NCBI GenBank assembly: GCA_963969495.1
Contig: OZ018326.1
Location: forward strand, 1,320,631 to 1,384,630
DNA: 64,000 nucleotides
Source of the DNA: Ceratothoa steindachneri
Taxonomy: Eukaryota; Arthropoda; Malacostraca; Isopoda; Cymothoidae
Direction of reading: 5' to 3'
Below are positions 1 to 12,978 of the stretch, one piece after another; positions within the stretch are counted from its first letter, which is position 1, and each line of letters begins with the position of its first letter. Below the pieces are notes generated by a model. That model did not search any database. It was not told the DNA's origin and worked only from the letters and a program-made list of their open reading frames with translations. Both the position numbers and the translations under genes were made by a program.

Positions 1-1100
1 ATAAAGCTTACACGCCCCTTTAGATCTAGTGTTAAAGACAAAAGTAAGGCAAAGAGAAGTAATCCAAGTAGAATATCATCTTGGGTGACGAAAATTTCGA
101 GTTTAGTTTAGTCTAAGGAACCTGTGGAGACTTAATGTTTTTACACCAGATTCGATCTGCCAAATTAGGATAGAATGTTTTTATACCGAAAGAATTTGCT
201 AACCTAATTTCTCTATATAAGTAATATCGTATAAAGATTTTAGTGCTCAAGTTACATATCTATGTGTTATGCTTTGGGTTTATGTCCTCTTTCACAGGGC
301 TCCGGCATGGTTAGTTTTATTAAACCCATTTTACGCGTAAATTTACTTCAGAATTTATAGTTATTTTAAAAGCTTCTATTTCTATACTTTTACTCATATG
401 TATGCGTTGTATACTCTTATGCCTGGTATGGTTAAATTTTAATGTTTTCACTTTATTTTTCAAAAAGAAAATTTATATTCTCCTTCGTTTGTTACATCTC
501 TTTTTCTAGATTTCATTTTCTTCTTTATGTTGATTTTAAGTTGCTGTATTTTAGCAAAATTTAAACTTTACGTAAAATTACTGTATCATATTTTTATATT
601 TAATCTTAGACAATTTGCAGCACAATAGAATTTATTCCTTTACTTATTTCAATATTATTATTGTCATCACTTTATGAAGTTGTACAGTACTTCACACCTT
701 ACTTTCGTTGACTTCTCGGCTTACAATTTTATTTCTTTGGCTTTCATCGCTGGTTAACTTTTATTACATTGAGAATTTTTTCCGCATTGATTAGATCTAA
801 GCTAAAAGTACCAGTTTCCTTATTTAGAACGGCATGATCTCTCTCAAACGTCATATAACTGAATCAGACAAATCAAACCTCAGTTGTTAATTAGAAAATT
901 ACGAAAATTAAAAAATGGTGAGTTTATATATATATAGTTGAAAGCTATGTAAAGGCCACGCTTAGAAGTTAAGAAAACAGTGTTAAGAAAACAGTGTGCT
1001 TAAAGTCATTTTAATCCCTTACGCAAATTCACATGTTAGAATTTACGAACTTTACAAGAAATAATCACTTATTTTGAAAGATTTAAAACTTGACACTTAC

Positions 1101-1231
1101 CTGATGATACCATATAATCTTGTACACGACAGGATTTGCATGAATCTCACATTCAAAATATACATCAGCGTTTTCTTCAATTTTATTTAAATTTAACGAA
1201 CGGCCTGGGTGGATCATCACATTTGGTGGAA
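1101..1231 (-). CDS. Sidestep-like receptor, exon for N-terminal half of an Ig domain (Ig4-like)
   Basis: The exon starts after a TTTAG acceptor and ends in CAG before GTAAGT. It enters with two bases completing a split codon (phase 1) and leaves in phase 0. It encodes an Ig half-domain opening with PPNVMIHPGRSLN and containing the first conserved cysteine in DVYFECEIHANP and the core tryptophan in YKIIWYHQ. The 'vYFEC..hANP..YK..W.H' pattern is what I know from the fourth Ig domain of arthropod Sidestep proteins, surface receptors that guide motor axons by binding Beaten-path proteins. The incoming phase matches the outgoing phase of the exon at 2215-2071. The rest of the domain must lie left of the window. 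This is fairly secure as a side-family exon; the orthologue is unresolved. Confidence 0.85.
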
Positions 1232-2070
1232 CTAAAGGAAATATTATTATTAATAATATGCATAGAAGAAGTAAATTAATTGTTATAGTATTTATTAACA
1301 TATGAGTGTCCTTAATCTTATAATTGAAGAATAATCATGTCATAAATATCTAGAACCAGCAATAGATTTTCCACAATTTGGTATATTCATGATTGACAAA
1401 ATTGAATTTTTTATTAAAATAAGATCTATACTTTTTCTAAGTTCACACCTGATACGCTAAATTCCTAATTATTATTGTGAGTCTAAGTATGTCTAAAATT
1501 ATTATCTTTTCTACAGAGTAACTTACCTTGATATAGGAAATAAAATTAGTCTTAGCATATTACTCCTCCAGGAAATATTAAGATAGATCTCCACTGAAAC
1601 TTATCAGTGATAACTTTTACCAACCTTGAAATTAAAGATCAGTAGACTTGGGTCAAATCAATATAGAGTATCAGCCCTAAAGGCTGGGTTTGAATTTTGA
1701 TGATTTATATAACGCTGCTTAGTTTTTTGTCTTTCACATTTTTCTACAGGGTAGGGCTTATATATAAAGTTTCATTATTTGTAATGGATTATGTATCCTA
1801 AAACTTTATTCTATGCAACCAGCACTCAAGCATGCAAAATCTATGACATCTAATACGATATAATTTCGCTTCCTTACAAGTTCGTAGGGATTTTTTATAT
1901 TTTCAGCAATGTAACTCTAAATTCTATTTGGTCTTCCAGGATTATGAGCTAATATTCAAAACCTTATCATAGTAGGTTTCAAGTTTACAATCACAATTCT
2001 TTAGAGGTATTAGAAACTCTAATCCGCTCTTAATCAACAATCAAAAAACTCTCTTAATTAAAAATCTTAC

Positions 2071-2215
2071 AGTAGACGTCCAATTTCCAGGAATCAATTA
2101 CAGGAAACTCTGGAAGAGAGGGCACGATTGCAATGCACTCCAGGTTCTTTCCATTATCTTCAATCTTCGGTTTGAATTGCAGTGAACTAATCGTTATGTT
2201 TCCTTTGTCTGATAT
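2071..2215 (-). CDS. Sidestep-like receptor, exon for C-terminal half of an Ig domain (Ig3-like)
   Basis: This exon has no internal methionine. A TTCTCAG acceptor precedes ATA TCA GAC, and the donor GTAAGA follows a single leftover base, so it is 145 bp, phase 0 in and phase 1 out. The product contains NITISSLQFKPKIEDNG, then the second Ig cysteine in LECIAIVP, and ends in SWKLDVY. 'L.F.P.iEDNGk.L.C.A' followed by 'W.LdvhY' is the usual end of a Sidestep Ig domain. It completes the domain begun by the exon at 6001-5850. It is open throughout with no damage visible. Confidence 0.85.
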
Positions 2216-2740
2216 CTGAGAATTAAAAAGAAAATAATAAGAAAAGTTAGGCCAATCAAGGCTTGAGTGAAAGTATAATTAAACCGAAATTATTCTATAA
2301 GGAAACTAGTATATTTGCTCCTATTAATTAGCAGAGCAATTGCCCAGAAAATATGAAATAATGTTACCTTTTTATGTGATGCAAGGCAAGCCAAAAAAGA
2401 TAAATCTTAGGGAAGTTAAGCTGGATAAGAGAATAAGGAAAGACATTCTTTAAAATAAATAACCTTACATTTGGAATATAGAGAGGAGTTAAATATATTT
2501 ATAATTTTAAAACCAAAGTGAAAACCAGAGATTAATTAAAATATTGTGAGTGTATTGGAGTCATAATTGGGAGAAGTTTGTTTTGTTGAATTATTGAGAG
2601 AAAAATCAAACCTACTGAACAAACAAATGTTTACATAGATTATACTATTTATATATCAACTAATTAGATCAGTAGGACAACTTTAACAAAACCAGGAATT
2701 TTAGTTTCACAAACGATTGCAACTTCAAAAGAGATACGTC

Positions 2741-3074
2741 CCTCCCCATCCCTTCTTTTAGAAATTTCTTGTTTTGAAAGATTATGCTTAGCTTCTTCAA
2801 TATATTTATATTCTATTTTGTTTAACAGTATTCTATTAACCTCTACTTAAAGTCACCATTATATTTATGAAGCAGGATTTCTGTATCTACTTAAATATAT
2901 CTCAGTTCCTCCCCATCCCTTCTTTTAGAAATTTCTTGTTTTGAAAGATTATGCCTAGCTTCTTTAATATATTTATATTCTATTTTGTTCAACAGTATTC
3001 TATTAACCTCTACTTAAAATCACCATTATATTTATTAAGCAGGATTTCTGTATCTACCTAAATATATCTCAGTT
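2741..3074. repeat. 167-bp tandem duplication (two copies)
   Basis: Copies at 2741-2907 and 2908-3074 both begin CCTCCCCATCCCTTCTTTTA and end in ATCTCAGTT. Only a few substitutions separate them, such as GCTTAGCTTC versus GCCTAGCTTC. It lies in the intron between the 5.8-kb and 2.1-kb exons. I see no coding potential, so this is a simple local duplication. Confidence 0.9.
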
Positions 3075-3075
3075 C

Positions 3076-5849
3076 TTTATGGTAGTTCTCTAATGAGCTT
3101 CAAAAGAGTTGAGTTTTTTTTATTGCAGTTCAGTTAGTTTGTCAGTTTTAATATTTATATATTTAGCCTTTTAATAATTACTGTTTCTATCTATACTATA
3201 AATATGAGTGTAAAAGTAGGAAATGTCTTTAAGAGGAAGATATTGCAGATCAATGCACTATGGGCGATACATATAAAAGTAAATAAAGTATCTCGTGTCT
3301 TAATTAAGGCAGATGGGGTAAAAATAGTATCGCTGTGATTTTGAGTAAATTGTAGCTCGATAAAATGATTGTGTATTAATGCATGGACTCCAAAATTATG
3401 CGAGCAAAGCTGAGATTTTCAGGGTTGAGAATATGCTTGCTTGTGTTATCTGAAATCAGTAGGGATAGAATTGTGTGAGAAAGGCCATGGAATGACATGT
3501 GATTAGTGGTAGATAGAATTGGAGATGGTATAGTTTGATGGTAGAAGGAGTTACGATTGCCCGAAAAGGTGAGATGATTTAAGACACCTAATTGCGGATT
3601 TTGTTACACTTGGAAAAAATAAAAGTTAAAAGGGAGGGGTAAGGTTCTGTGCCTAACGAAGTAGGAGAAGAATGGATAATTAAAGGGAAAACTTCTTGTA
3701 ACAGACAAAGAGGAAACCGTATGATAGGGTGTTTCGGAATAGAAAAGAGGAATGAAGTAAAAAAGTAGAAATACTGAATGTTGAGAGCAAGTGTGAGACG
3801 TTCTTATAATTAAATTATTTGAAATAAGAGCGCTGGTTAAGATGAAGTGTGATAATACATTTAAAGTGTATTATGGTTTTATTCACCTGGAGAATAGATC
3901 TAAGCCTGTGAATAGTACATGCAAATAGTAGGTTCTGTGGAAGAATCACTTTGGGAATAAAGTGTAAGATGGTATGAAAATATACTTCGGTTTGAAGTAA
4001 GGGATGAGGTTCCATTAAAGACATCGTGAGTTTTGATGGATATGCTAATCATAAAGAAAAAATGGAGGTAATATTAATCAGGAAAGGTAACAAGTAAGAT
4101 TTTTTTACGTCATATATGCTAAAATGCTGGTTCTACTAAATTAAAGTGAAGAGGGGCTTGGTTAAAATAATAGTCATCGTGTTTTTTGTTACCTAGGACC
4201 AGCGGGATATTTTAAATACCTACAATATATCGTGAAATGATAAGCGGGCTGATGAGGCAGATTTTGACCACAAGAGTTCAATATTTATTAAGAAAAGAAT
4301 TTTGAGTTTTGTATAGTACCAGCAGCTGAAGATAGGAAGCTGCTGGCAAAATTTGTATTTGAGAAAATAAAAAGAACGATATAGAGGGAAAGCAAAGCGA
4401 TTAGACAGTTTGAGTTAAATGATTATGGGTCGGGTAAATAGTAAATTGCGTGGTCGCAGCCATTGTTAGGAAATTATTGTAGTGTATAAAAAACTGTTAA
4501 AATGTTTGTGTCTATGAACGACCTAGGTTCTTTTGGGAATGTAAGAAGAATATGAAGAAATATTTTTGAAATTGATGGACAAGTGCGAATGTCAGGGTGT
4601 GCAAGAAGTTCAAACAACGCGCAAAGTATCTAAAGATTATGTGAATGAATGTTTGTGAGAGAACGAGCTGTTGGCGTTCCATTCCATTTGCCTTCAGCCG
4701 ATATATACGCACATGTACATTGAGGCCTTCCGGCCCTATTTGGTGTTTTCTCTCCGATTTAGGCAATAACGCAAATCCTTTGTTGGTTGGCTTTTTAATT
4801 GCGCACGCATTATCATCAGGGGCTAATCTCTCATACACAATTATATCTGAGAGCTTGGCCTGGCATTAATATAGCCGAATCTAGGAAGGGAACTCAAAGA
4901 CTTTCGATAATTTCCTCTTCTTCTGCGATCTACAACATCATGGGAACAGTTCTCCCGAGGAGCTGAAAATATCACGTTCCACAAACTCTGCTAAAACTCA
5001 TTTAGGTGTGGTGGATGAGAGAAAGATCAGTTGTTATAGCTTTGCAGTTAGAGCACGACTGATCATCATACAGAGAATTTTTTTTCACAATCTATCGAAG
5101 TTCAACAGGCAGCAAGCAACTATAGGAAGAGCCCCGGTGTCTGTCGTTCAACTCAACACTAAGTCCCCATTTTAGTACGTATCAAATTCTGTATCTGAGT
5201 AAGAGATTGCGCGAGAGATTTTTTTATCCCTATTAAAAAGAGGGCCAAGTGATCTTTCTTTACTGGCATACATAAAGTGGTACGTTTTCTAAAACTTACC
5301 CAATGCACGTGTCACAGATATCTCTCTACAAAGAGGACCCACAACAATTCAACTTGTAAGGTAGTGTGAGGGCAGACTTGTGCGAGTCCATTTAGCTCAT
5401 AATCCCAAGGTCATGAGGGTACCGTTTAAAACAATAAAAAACTGAATTTATTTATTTAAAATTACTTATAAATTTAAAAAATATATAATGTGCTGCTATG
5501 TTTATTTTTATTGAAACCTTAATAAATATACACTAATAAAAACAAAGTAATGATGTAAGTTCGGTTATTTATTTACTCCTAAATGATTTAATCCTCAGCC
5601 TGACCGTCGAAAAACTTTGTACTTTTAGTACGAGGGCATAAGTGAATAGAAATCTTTCTTTAATTCTAGAAATCAAATTATCCTTTTACTCTTTAAAGTT
5701 TATGCATTGAGAATTAAAAAGATCCTAGAATTATTTGTGATATTCAATAACTTTTAAACCATTTAATCATCAATAGTATTGAACAATCAATATAGTATAG
5801 TAAATTATACTACTATCCAACACTGATAGTAAAATGTACAAATAATTAC
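3076..5849. other. Intron sequence with no recognised gene
   Basis: AT-rich intron. The part at about 4.5-5.4 kb is less AT-rich. It carries open frames on both strands (107 and 74 residues), but neither resembles a family I recognise. The minus strand there carries the hammerhead-like motif described separately, so it is probably the tail of an old retroelement. Confidence 0.5.
4785..4825 (-). ncRNA. Possible decayed hammerhead-like ribozyme motif
   Basis: The minus strand reads CCCTGATGA, then TAATGC, a GTGC loop, GCAATTA, then AAAAGCC. CTGATGA is the exact 5' core of a hammerhead ribozyme, and the following six bases can pair back with one bulge to form a stem II. The expected GAAA is AAAA here, so if it was once a ribozyme it is probably inactive. 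Hammerheads are known in Penelope-like and other retroelements. The match is short and could be chance. Confidence 0.3.
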
Positions 5850-6001
5850 CTGTGTGGCAAATGACGATAAACTATTGGATTTAATGTGCCATTTGATACT
5901 AGCCGGCGGCCGAGAGCCCGAAACCTGACAGGTAACGTCATATTGTCTACCGGCACTGAGTGGCTCCCTACCACTAAGAATCCGAACGGTTTTTGCAGGA
6001 A
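5850..6001 (-). CDS. Sidestep-like receptor, exon for N-terminal half of Ig3-like domain
   Basis: The acceptor is a long pyrimidine run ending in CCAG, and the donor CAG|GTAATT is consensus-like. The exon is 152 bp: two bases complete a split codon (phase 1 in), then 50 codons, phase 0 out. It encodes PAKTVRILSGREPLSAGRQY, then the first Ig cysteine in DVTCQVSGSRPPASIKW. The wording 'L.aG..Y...C.v.GSRPPa.i.W' is typical of Sidestep family Ig3. Joined to the exon at 34147, the junction reads DMIFPAKTV, which is the expected linker between Ig2 and Ig3 in this family. The intron upstream is about 28 kb. Confidence 0.87.
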
Positions 6002-6549
6002 CTGGAAAAAAAGAAACATTGAACCCTTTAAAATTTCCAAAGAATTTCATATCTCATGCGAAGTTAAAAAAAACCATTAAAATGGAATACAGGCAAAAAT
6101 TCAAAGCTAGAGTAGTAAAGAAATATATTCCTTATTATTGTATTATTTAATTTATTTATAGTAATTATATAATCAAGAAATCTTTCTTAATTTCTTATCA
6201 AATTCATTGAATTAATGTCAAATTCAGTTAACTACAATAAATTTAGCGAATTCGTTAAATTACACAGGGGAACAATTTTAATCAAATTTTCTCGAGACTT
6301 AGATTTATCTACAAATTTCAATTTGTCTTTTCATGCTGATTTCAAATATATAATCCAAGTTTACTTATATGCTATAGTTATTCTGTAATTTATATTTTCT
6401 CGTTTCCCCGAAAACTACCTTCCGGACGTGCAGAGAGGGTGCTTGTAGAAAGCAAATACTTCACAGTATATAGTAGTAAGATAGTAATAAGTGTTATTGT
6501 GCAAAGTATTGACCTCATTGTTTCTTTTTTCAGGCTCCATGTTGGAGTG

Positions 6550-8040
6550 ATGGCTTCCTCAAGAGGAAATTGCGTTAATGAGCCAGACACCTTCTACTAC
6601 ATATGTGGCTGTTACATGCTAGTTCGTCAAAGGCGTAATATATCCAATTTCGTGATCCGCACTTATAAGGCATATTTGATGTTCCTCTTGGCGATCAAGA
6701 TTAGAAGTGGGCCCCTCATGCTCTTTAGCTTAGTTTTGTGGCGAGAGCGAAAGGATCGTGTATCGACCTGTTATTTCTGTTTGGTGAATACTAAAGTAAT
6801 TGGGAAGAAAAATCGGTACAAGATCGACTACCCCAACATTCTCTGGGCGATCCAGCCAGTACCTCATTCTGAGTCTTTATCAGTTCCGATTTTCAGTGAA
6901 TATGCTTCCTCTGAGGATTAAAATGATGTACCTGATATGGCCGTCCACGGAATGGATTTAGAGTCGGCAGATTCATCATCAGATGCTGAATAGTCATTAG
7001 CTTCTCACTGTTTTAATCAAGAGGATTTGAATGACTTGATACGCGATTTGGTGCTCTACAAAAAAAGCTGCATAACTTTTAGCCTCAAGGTTTAGTGAAA
7101 CACATATGTTTGACAGGTGGGTACGGGTATCATATTACCGAACAAGGGAGAGTACATTTGTTAAGTTTTTCTCTGAGGATAAACAATTTGTATACTGTCA
7201 CGATATTCCTGGTGTGTTTACCGAGTTGGGATTTGGCACCTGTAGCCCTGCTGAGTGGAGACTCTTTTTGGATAGCTCCAAGCGTAGCCTCAAGTGTGTC
7301 CTTTTGCATAATGGCAATGACTTTGGTGCAGTTCCTCTCGGTCACTCTGTCCATCTGCGAGAAACTCACGATGACATAAGAATGGTCATGGATTCACTTA
7401 AGAACTATCAACACAATTGGATCATATGTGTAGACCTTAAGATGGTCAATTCCACCTTATCCAGCCGGAGGGATATACAATGTTTCTATGCTATATCTGT
7501 ATGTGGGACAGTCGATCCCATGACAAACACTAGTCTCTAAAAGATTTGGCCAGTTCGGGAAACTTTGGAAGCAGGAATGCCAAACATTGTTAATGAGCCA
7601 ATCATTAGTCGAGACAAGATCGTTTTCCCTCCACTTCATCGCAAACTGGAGTTGATGATGCAGTATGTCAAGGCCTTGAGCTCTGACAATGATTGTTTTC
7701 AGTACATAGTATCGGCGTTTCCTGCTTTGTCATACGAAAAAATAAAAGCAGGAGTATTTGATGGTCACCAAATCCGAAGACTTTTGAGTGATTCTAGATT
7801 CGTGAACACCATTAATAAAAAAAAGAAGGCAGCCTAGCTCTTATTTTCTGCCGTTGTTCCTAACTTCCTGTGAAACAATAAAGCGCATCACTACGAGGAT
7901 CTGGTTACTAATATGTTTTTAGCATATCGTGATCTGGGATGCGACATGAGTGTGAAGCTGTATTTCCTAAATAGTCACAAAGAGCGATTTCCAGAGAACG
8001 CTTCCATCAGGATTTTATGACGATAGAAGAGTGCTACCAA
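6550..8040 (+). pseudogene. Unnamed repeated protein family, copy 1 (several stops and frameshifts)
   Basis: Pieces in different frames follow the order of one protein. The N-terminus from ATG 6550 starts MASSRGNCVNEPDTF and has a C-x-C pair (YYICGCY). Then come an acidic serine-rich linker near 6890-6990 and, from about 7106, a core with EWRLFLDSSKRSLKCVLLHN and NWIICVDLKMV. From 7565 there is KIVFPPLHRKLELMMQYVKA, and a RFHQDF motif near 8010. A 'CTTTTTTCAG' acceptor-like site sits just before the start (to 6532), so the parent gene may have had an upstream intron. The motif after FLNSH is shortened by a small deletion. I recognise the family only as a highly repeated arthropod/invertebrate protein of unknown function, likely transposon-encoded. 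Confidence 0.7.
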
Positions 8041-11000
8041 GGTCACTGAGTTCAAACGCCCGATTGAAATCAAGAAGTGGTCATTCAGCCTGATGTACGG
8101 TCATTAATAAATTAGCATCTATTTGATTACAGTATTTGAAATCCTCATGTGTAATTCAAGTTTCTTCTCATATGCAATAAAATGTTTGTGCAAAAAAACC
8201 TGCTTTACTATAAATAACGCAAAAGGATGATTCAAAATTACTTTAGGGCATGATGATAGGCGTGACAAAATTAAAATTATTGCATAATATTATTTATTGA
8301 TATTACTAAAAATCTGTATGATTTAGAGAGAATCTGATTTCAGATTTGAATTCAGTATGCTCGAATTAGGTAAGAAAATGTACTTTTTGTCAATTCACCA
8401 AATACATTGTTCCCCAATGTAATCAATGATTAACATGAAAAGTACAAAATGTTTGGAAGGAATCCTAATCATTTACCATGAAAAACATTTATGTTAGAAT
8501 TCTAACTATTGTGTTTTGTTGCACACCAAATCACATTATTAATAAACATACCTTATTAAAAAAATGAGTTTTTGCAATACTGCCTTTATTCACGGATCAC
8601 TTCTTCTACTCCAATTACAGTAACTATTTTTATCTCTGTAATTTACATCATTTGCTCCCTCAAATAAACAAAAAATAAAAATGTAGTTTATTTATCCCCA
8701 AATCAATGATCACCAAATCCGGGTGAAAAATAATCCCTATTTACTGAAAAGACTATATTGGTTAATTTTTTAGTTAAACCTTTTGGAACTTTATTGAGTG
8801 GCCCTTTTTATTTCATACATGCTTGTTAGTTTCCGATGTCGGTTGTACTATGTATTTATAATTGTTATATTAGCTGTTTCTTACACAAGAGTCTATATTT
8901 TAAAAATAATTACAGTTTAATACAGTTATCTATAGTCCAGTCAAATCAAAACAACATCTATAACCAACCACAACCATAAGAACGACACTACGCAAGGTGA
9001 AGACGCAGTTTGATTTGTATTCGTTTAGAACGTACTAATGCCGCTCTTGTCGAAAAACAACACTTCAAAATAGTGCAAAACAAAAAGCAGCACCTTTGTA
9101 TATATTTTCATAGAAATATTTTATTAGAAATTTTACTGTAATCTATTGAAAAAAAAACTGAATCGTGAGAGTTTATGCCAAAATTGCATAAACAATAATA
9201 ATGTAAAAATGTAGCCTTGAACATCCCCTTACCTGAATCCATTCGAAAGTTGTGTTGAATATGGAAGAAACGAGGCTATAAAAGGAAAACTGCGAATAAT
9301 GCCAGGAATTCGTCAAGTCATATAAGAAACGCCTGATGACAGTTATACAAATAATCGTGATGCAACGAAATATTAGCTTCTATCTAGTGTCCAAATACTT
9401 ATTTTCACAATAATAATTATCATGTGTATAATGTTATAAATGTAATGAATGTCTCTTTCCTCTCTTTTAAATGTTATAAACAACTATTAATTAATAATAT
9501 GGATTTATGATGCACAAAAATTATAGTTTGAAATTATTTAAATTATTTTTTGGCGGCTTTTATATAGGTGTTTCATCTAAGTGTATATCTTTGAGGGATC
9601 TGTGTTAAAAACCCACTATAAGTCATATTTTCTACATGGTCTTGGGGCTATTCGGCCAAAGAGCTTAAAGTTTTAAAATAACCAAAAGTACGTTTTATAT
9701 TTAATAAGAAACAGATGGAACCTTGCAATTTTATATAAACTAATGTTTAATAACTCATATATTTTACTCACCGTTGAGGAAGATAGCCTTAATGTGGGTA
9801 AAATTATTTGTATTTTTTGTAAAATTATTTAATATTTTCCAAACCATCTATTGGCAATGAAAAATTACTAAACTTTTTGGTCACCCTACTTTGACTCATG
9901 ACAACACTAGTGCATTAAAATCGACGCCTAAGCTAAACTGCTTATCACTTCCTGCCTGATCGTGATTTTTTCATACAAGCTAAATCAACTGAATGTTTAT
10001 TGGACAAGATTCTATATACATCGATAATAGCAAACTTGGCGTTTGATAGTGGCCATTCATAGACTGCTTTATATGTGTAAAATGAACATGGTACTCGTAA
10101 TATTTTTACCAAGAGCCTTGATTTCTTTTTTTTTACTTTACATATCTAATATAAAAAGTGTGCATTTATTCTATAATCAGAGTGAGATGATAGTTTTAAA
10201 TTTTAACTTCTTTTGTTAGAAAGCTCAATGATATCTCAAAGTTGTATAAACTCTGGGATTTGTTATGGCCTTCTGGAAAGATAATGGCTTTATAACTGTA
10301 CACTCTTGGCTAAAAGGATAAAGCACCTCTCATAGATTTATATATTTGACATATTTCAATAAACCTTTTCGAGTTAAATATCTAATTCATAAATATGGAT
10401 GATAATAATTGGTAATTTGCTTATATGTTTGAATAATTTGGTAATTTCTTTGACCTACACAGTAATTTAATAAATTCTGTGCAATTAATAAAATTGTATG
10501 CTTGCTAAAATTATAATTTAACCATATTTCTTATCTTTCAGCGCTATTTTATAACTATTATTCTATGCAATCTCGTTGGATATATGTAAGTAATTTGACT
10601 AAAACTAACGAACTTAGAGAATCACAGAGTTCTTCAATCTAAATTTGCAATAGCCAATGTTATCGTAAATATGTAGAAAGGGCTAAGAAAAACAAAATGT
10701 TCATGATATAGCGTCCAAACTACTATGAAATGAACTCAAGAGCAAAGTGCTTTGTATAAAAAACGAGTGCCTGAAAACATCTTACAACAATAGGGTTGGC
10801 ATTTTTTATTTATAGTTCACTATATAATAGGAGAAATATCACCCAAAACAATTATGAAGAGACTTAAAGATCAATGGATTTAAGGATGCAGACCAAGAAA
10901 GTAGGCTTGGGTATTAGAGGTAAATATAAAAAACGTATTTACTCGGCCGAAAATTACAAATTTAAACACATGAACAGTGGTCTAGAGATATCTGATCTTA

Positions 11001-11900
11001 CAGTTTATTGCATTGTTGTTTTACACATTATTTGTGTAATTCCAATTAAGCTATTTTTACAAATTTAACGTTTTTAAAATGAGTTGCAAATGCACTTCGC
11101 CCTGCTTGTGTGGTACCCACTGTGAAGAATGAAGGTGGTATCCTCATGGCATGGCGTGTATATCTTCATCAAGGCCAGGGGGGTTGTTTTTCTTCTAGGA
11201 AAGAATATACTACATAAATTATACCACTATGTTTTCACAATGTCGTAGAATAAGCTCTCGACGATATACCATATATAACTATTCGTTGAGGGAATTATTC
11301 TAATATTTCGAGTGCGTGGTAATCTGATTAACCGAGGTTATTTATCTTCAATATGCTTAAGAAGTGGAACTGAGCTCAAGGATAATAATATGGCTATCAT
11401 TAATATAATAGAGTTTTAGTAATTAAACCATCAACAACACACAAAAAGAAAATGTTTACATAAACGGAGAATGGAAAGGGTCGTGGGAATATCTGACTAA
11501 TCCGAGGATTAAGATTTGGAGAGATTTTAAAAGGTAAACAAATAAAAATTAAAGGGGGGGGGATGGTTCGCTAAACCATTAAAAAGCACAAAAGGTTAGA
11601 TAATTAAAGGTAATGCTCAGCCTACTTAATTACAAAGATGTTGCGCAGAGGAAGACGATGCGAAGGACTCTTCGGTCCACTGGCGATTTCCAGCAGAAGG
11701 GTTCTTCGTGGGGTTGTCTTTAGCGAAGGGAAAGGACTGTCTTCGAAGAGTGAGAGCGAAGTGGGGGTCGGAGGTAAGAGCGAGCCTTGTGACAGCAAAA
11801 CGGGGATGTTCTAGATGAACAATGGAGGTTATTGTTGAAACCAAGCGTTCTCTTAAAAGAACGTTAAAAAGGGGGAATTAAATTATCCGGACGTGATGTC
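8041..11900. other. AT-rich intron filler, no supported gene
   Basis: Long AT-rich stretch with no frame resembling a known protein. A short piece near 9225-9350 could be the far end of a Tc1/mariner transposase (NPFESCVEYGR-like), but it is too weak to call. A composition shift to more G+C starts near 11.6 kb. Confidence 0.5.
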
Positions 11901-11908
11901 TTGGGAAT

Positions 11909-12145
11909 GAGAACCGTTTCTTGACCACCGGGCTTTATGAACAATGGCTGTTCTAACGTTGTTCATTTTCTAAACAACATGGGGGGAGGGGGAGAACCGT
12001 CTCTTGTCAACGGGGCTCAAAGAACAATTGCTGTTCTAACGTTGTTCTCTTTCTGAACAACAGGGGGGGGTGAAAACCGTCTCTTGTCAACGGGCTCAAA
12101 GAACAATGGCTGTTCTAACGTTGTTCTCTTTCTGAACAACAGGGA
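11909..12145. repeat. Three tandem copies of an 80-83-bp unit with poly-G ends
   Basis: Units begin at 11909, 11992 and 12072 with GAGAACCGT or GAAAACCGT, share GGCTGTTCTAACGTTGTTC, and end in AACAACAG or AACAACATG followed by a G run. They lie in a G-rich island at about 11.56-12.57 kb with no convincing coding frame. The island could be part of an LTR element, but I see no paired ends. Confidence 0.8.
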
Positions 12146-12943
12146 GGCCTTGTGGACTTGGCGTCTCGAAGGCACGAACCATGGCACTCAAGGGATATTG
12201 TCCTCTTCTGGAAAATAATGGTGGATCTTGAGGTAGAAAGCTCCTATTGTGCACAAGGGAGACCAGATCGGCGTGATGCCTTGCGAAGATAATCTGGATC
12301 TGATCTGCTTCAATCGGGAAAGCTATGATATAAATAGTCGAAGCCATCCCCTTGGCATAGGGAACAATTGAGTGGGAGGCTTCGGGGGAATGCCCCGGTC
12401 TTGCCTGGGAAAATACCTTATCTGCCCATAAGCCTAACTCAATCTGGCGAGATTGATGTATGAAGGCGAAACGGGGGAATGAACCTCCTTGATTAAATAT
12501 TGGCTAATGTGGCGACAACGCGCTCTGCTTCTTCTCGCAGATGCACGTGGGTAGCAATGTGTTTCTAAACATGTGATAGCAGCTGAATTTAAGCGGCCTC
12601 AGACCGTTCTATCACACACAAGTTTTAGAACCAACTATCAAAAAATTGCATCACACAACACCTAAAACTGAAGTTTATATCATTAAGACAATTCTTCAAG
12701 CCATAAATCCATCCACAGCAAAAATTAGTTTGAGAAATTGTGATCATCCCTATTGAGTAGACATCACGGACCTCACAATTAGATCCAATAAAATACTTGT
12801 AGGTTGTAGTTGGAAAATCAATAACAATACTACAATATCAAATAGAGAGTTCTGTATCAAATTTTTGCGTGGGTGGGGAAAGATTTTCAGAAATTTGTAA
12901 AAGTTGTGTCGTGAAGAATGGTTGTAATTAAGATAAAGTCCAG

Positions 12944-12948
<5 letters not shown>

Positions 12949-12976
<28 letters not shown>
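12949..12976. repeat. (TA)n microsatellite
   Basis: Short uninterrupted AT dinucleotide run in the large intron. It is the shortest of the (TA)n tracts in the window. Confidence 0.9.

Positions 12977-12978
<2 letters not shown>

Noticed and set aside
4512..4838. 108-residue minus-strand frame (MYERLAPDDNACAIKKPTNK...)
   Set aside because: No recognised domain; its start overlaps the hammerhead-like motif, so it is more likely retroelement tail than gene.
9225..9350. Possible C-terminal Tc1/mariner transposase scrap (NPFESCVEYGRNEAIKG-like)
   Set aside because: Too short, with stops close by and no second motif; not distinguishable from chance.
12900..12976. Another TGAAGA...GAAA module left of the (TA)n tract at 12.95 kb (GTGAAGAATGG ... 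AAGTCCAGATAA)
   Set aside because: GAAA is absent and the hairpin does not form; similarity to the other modules is too weak to count.
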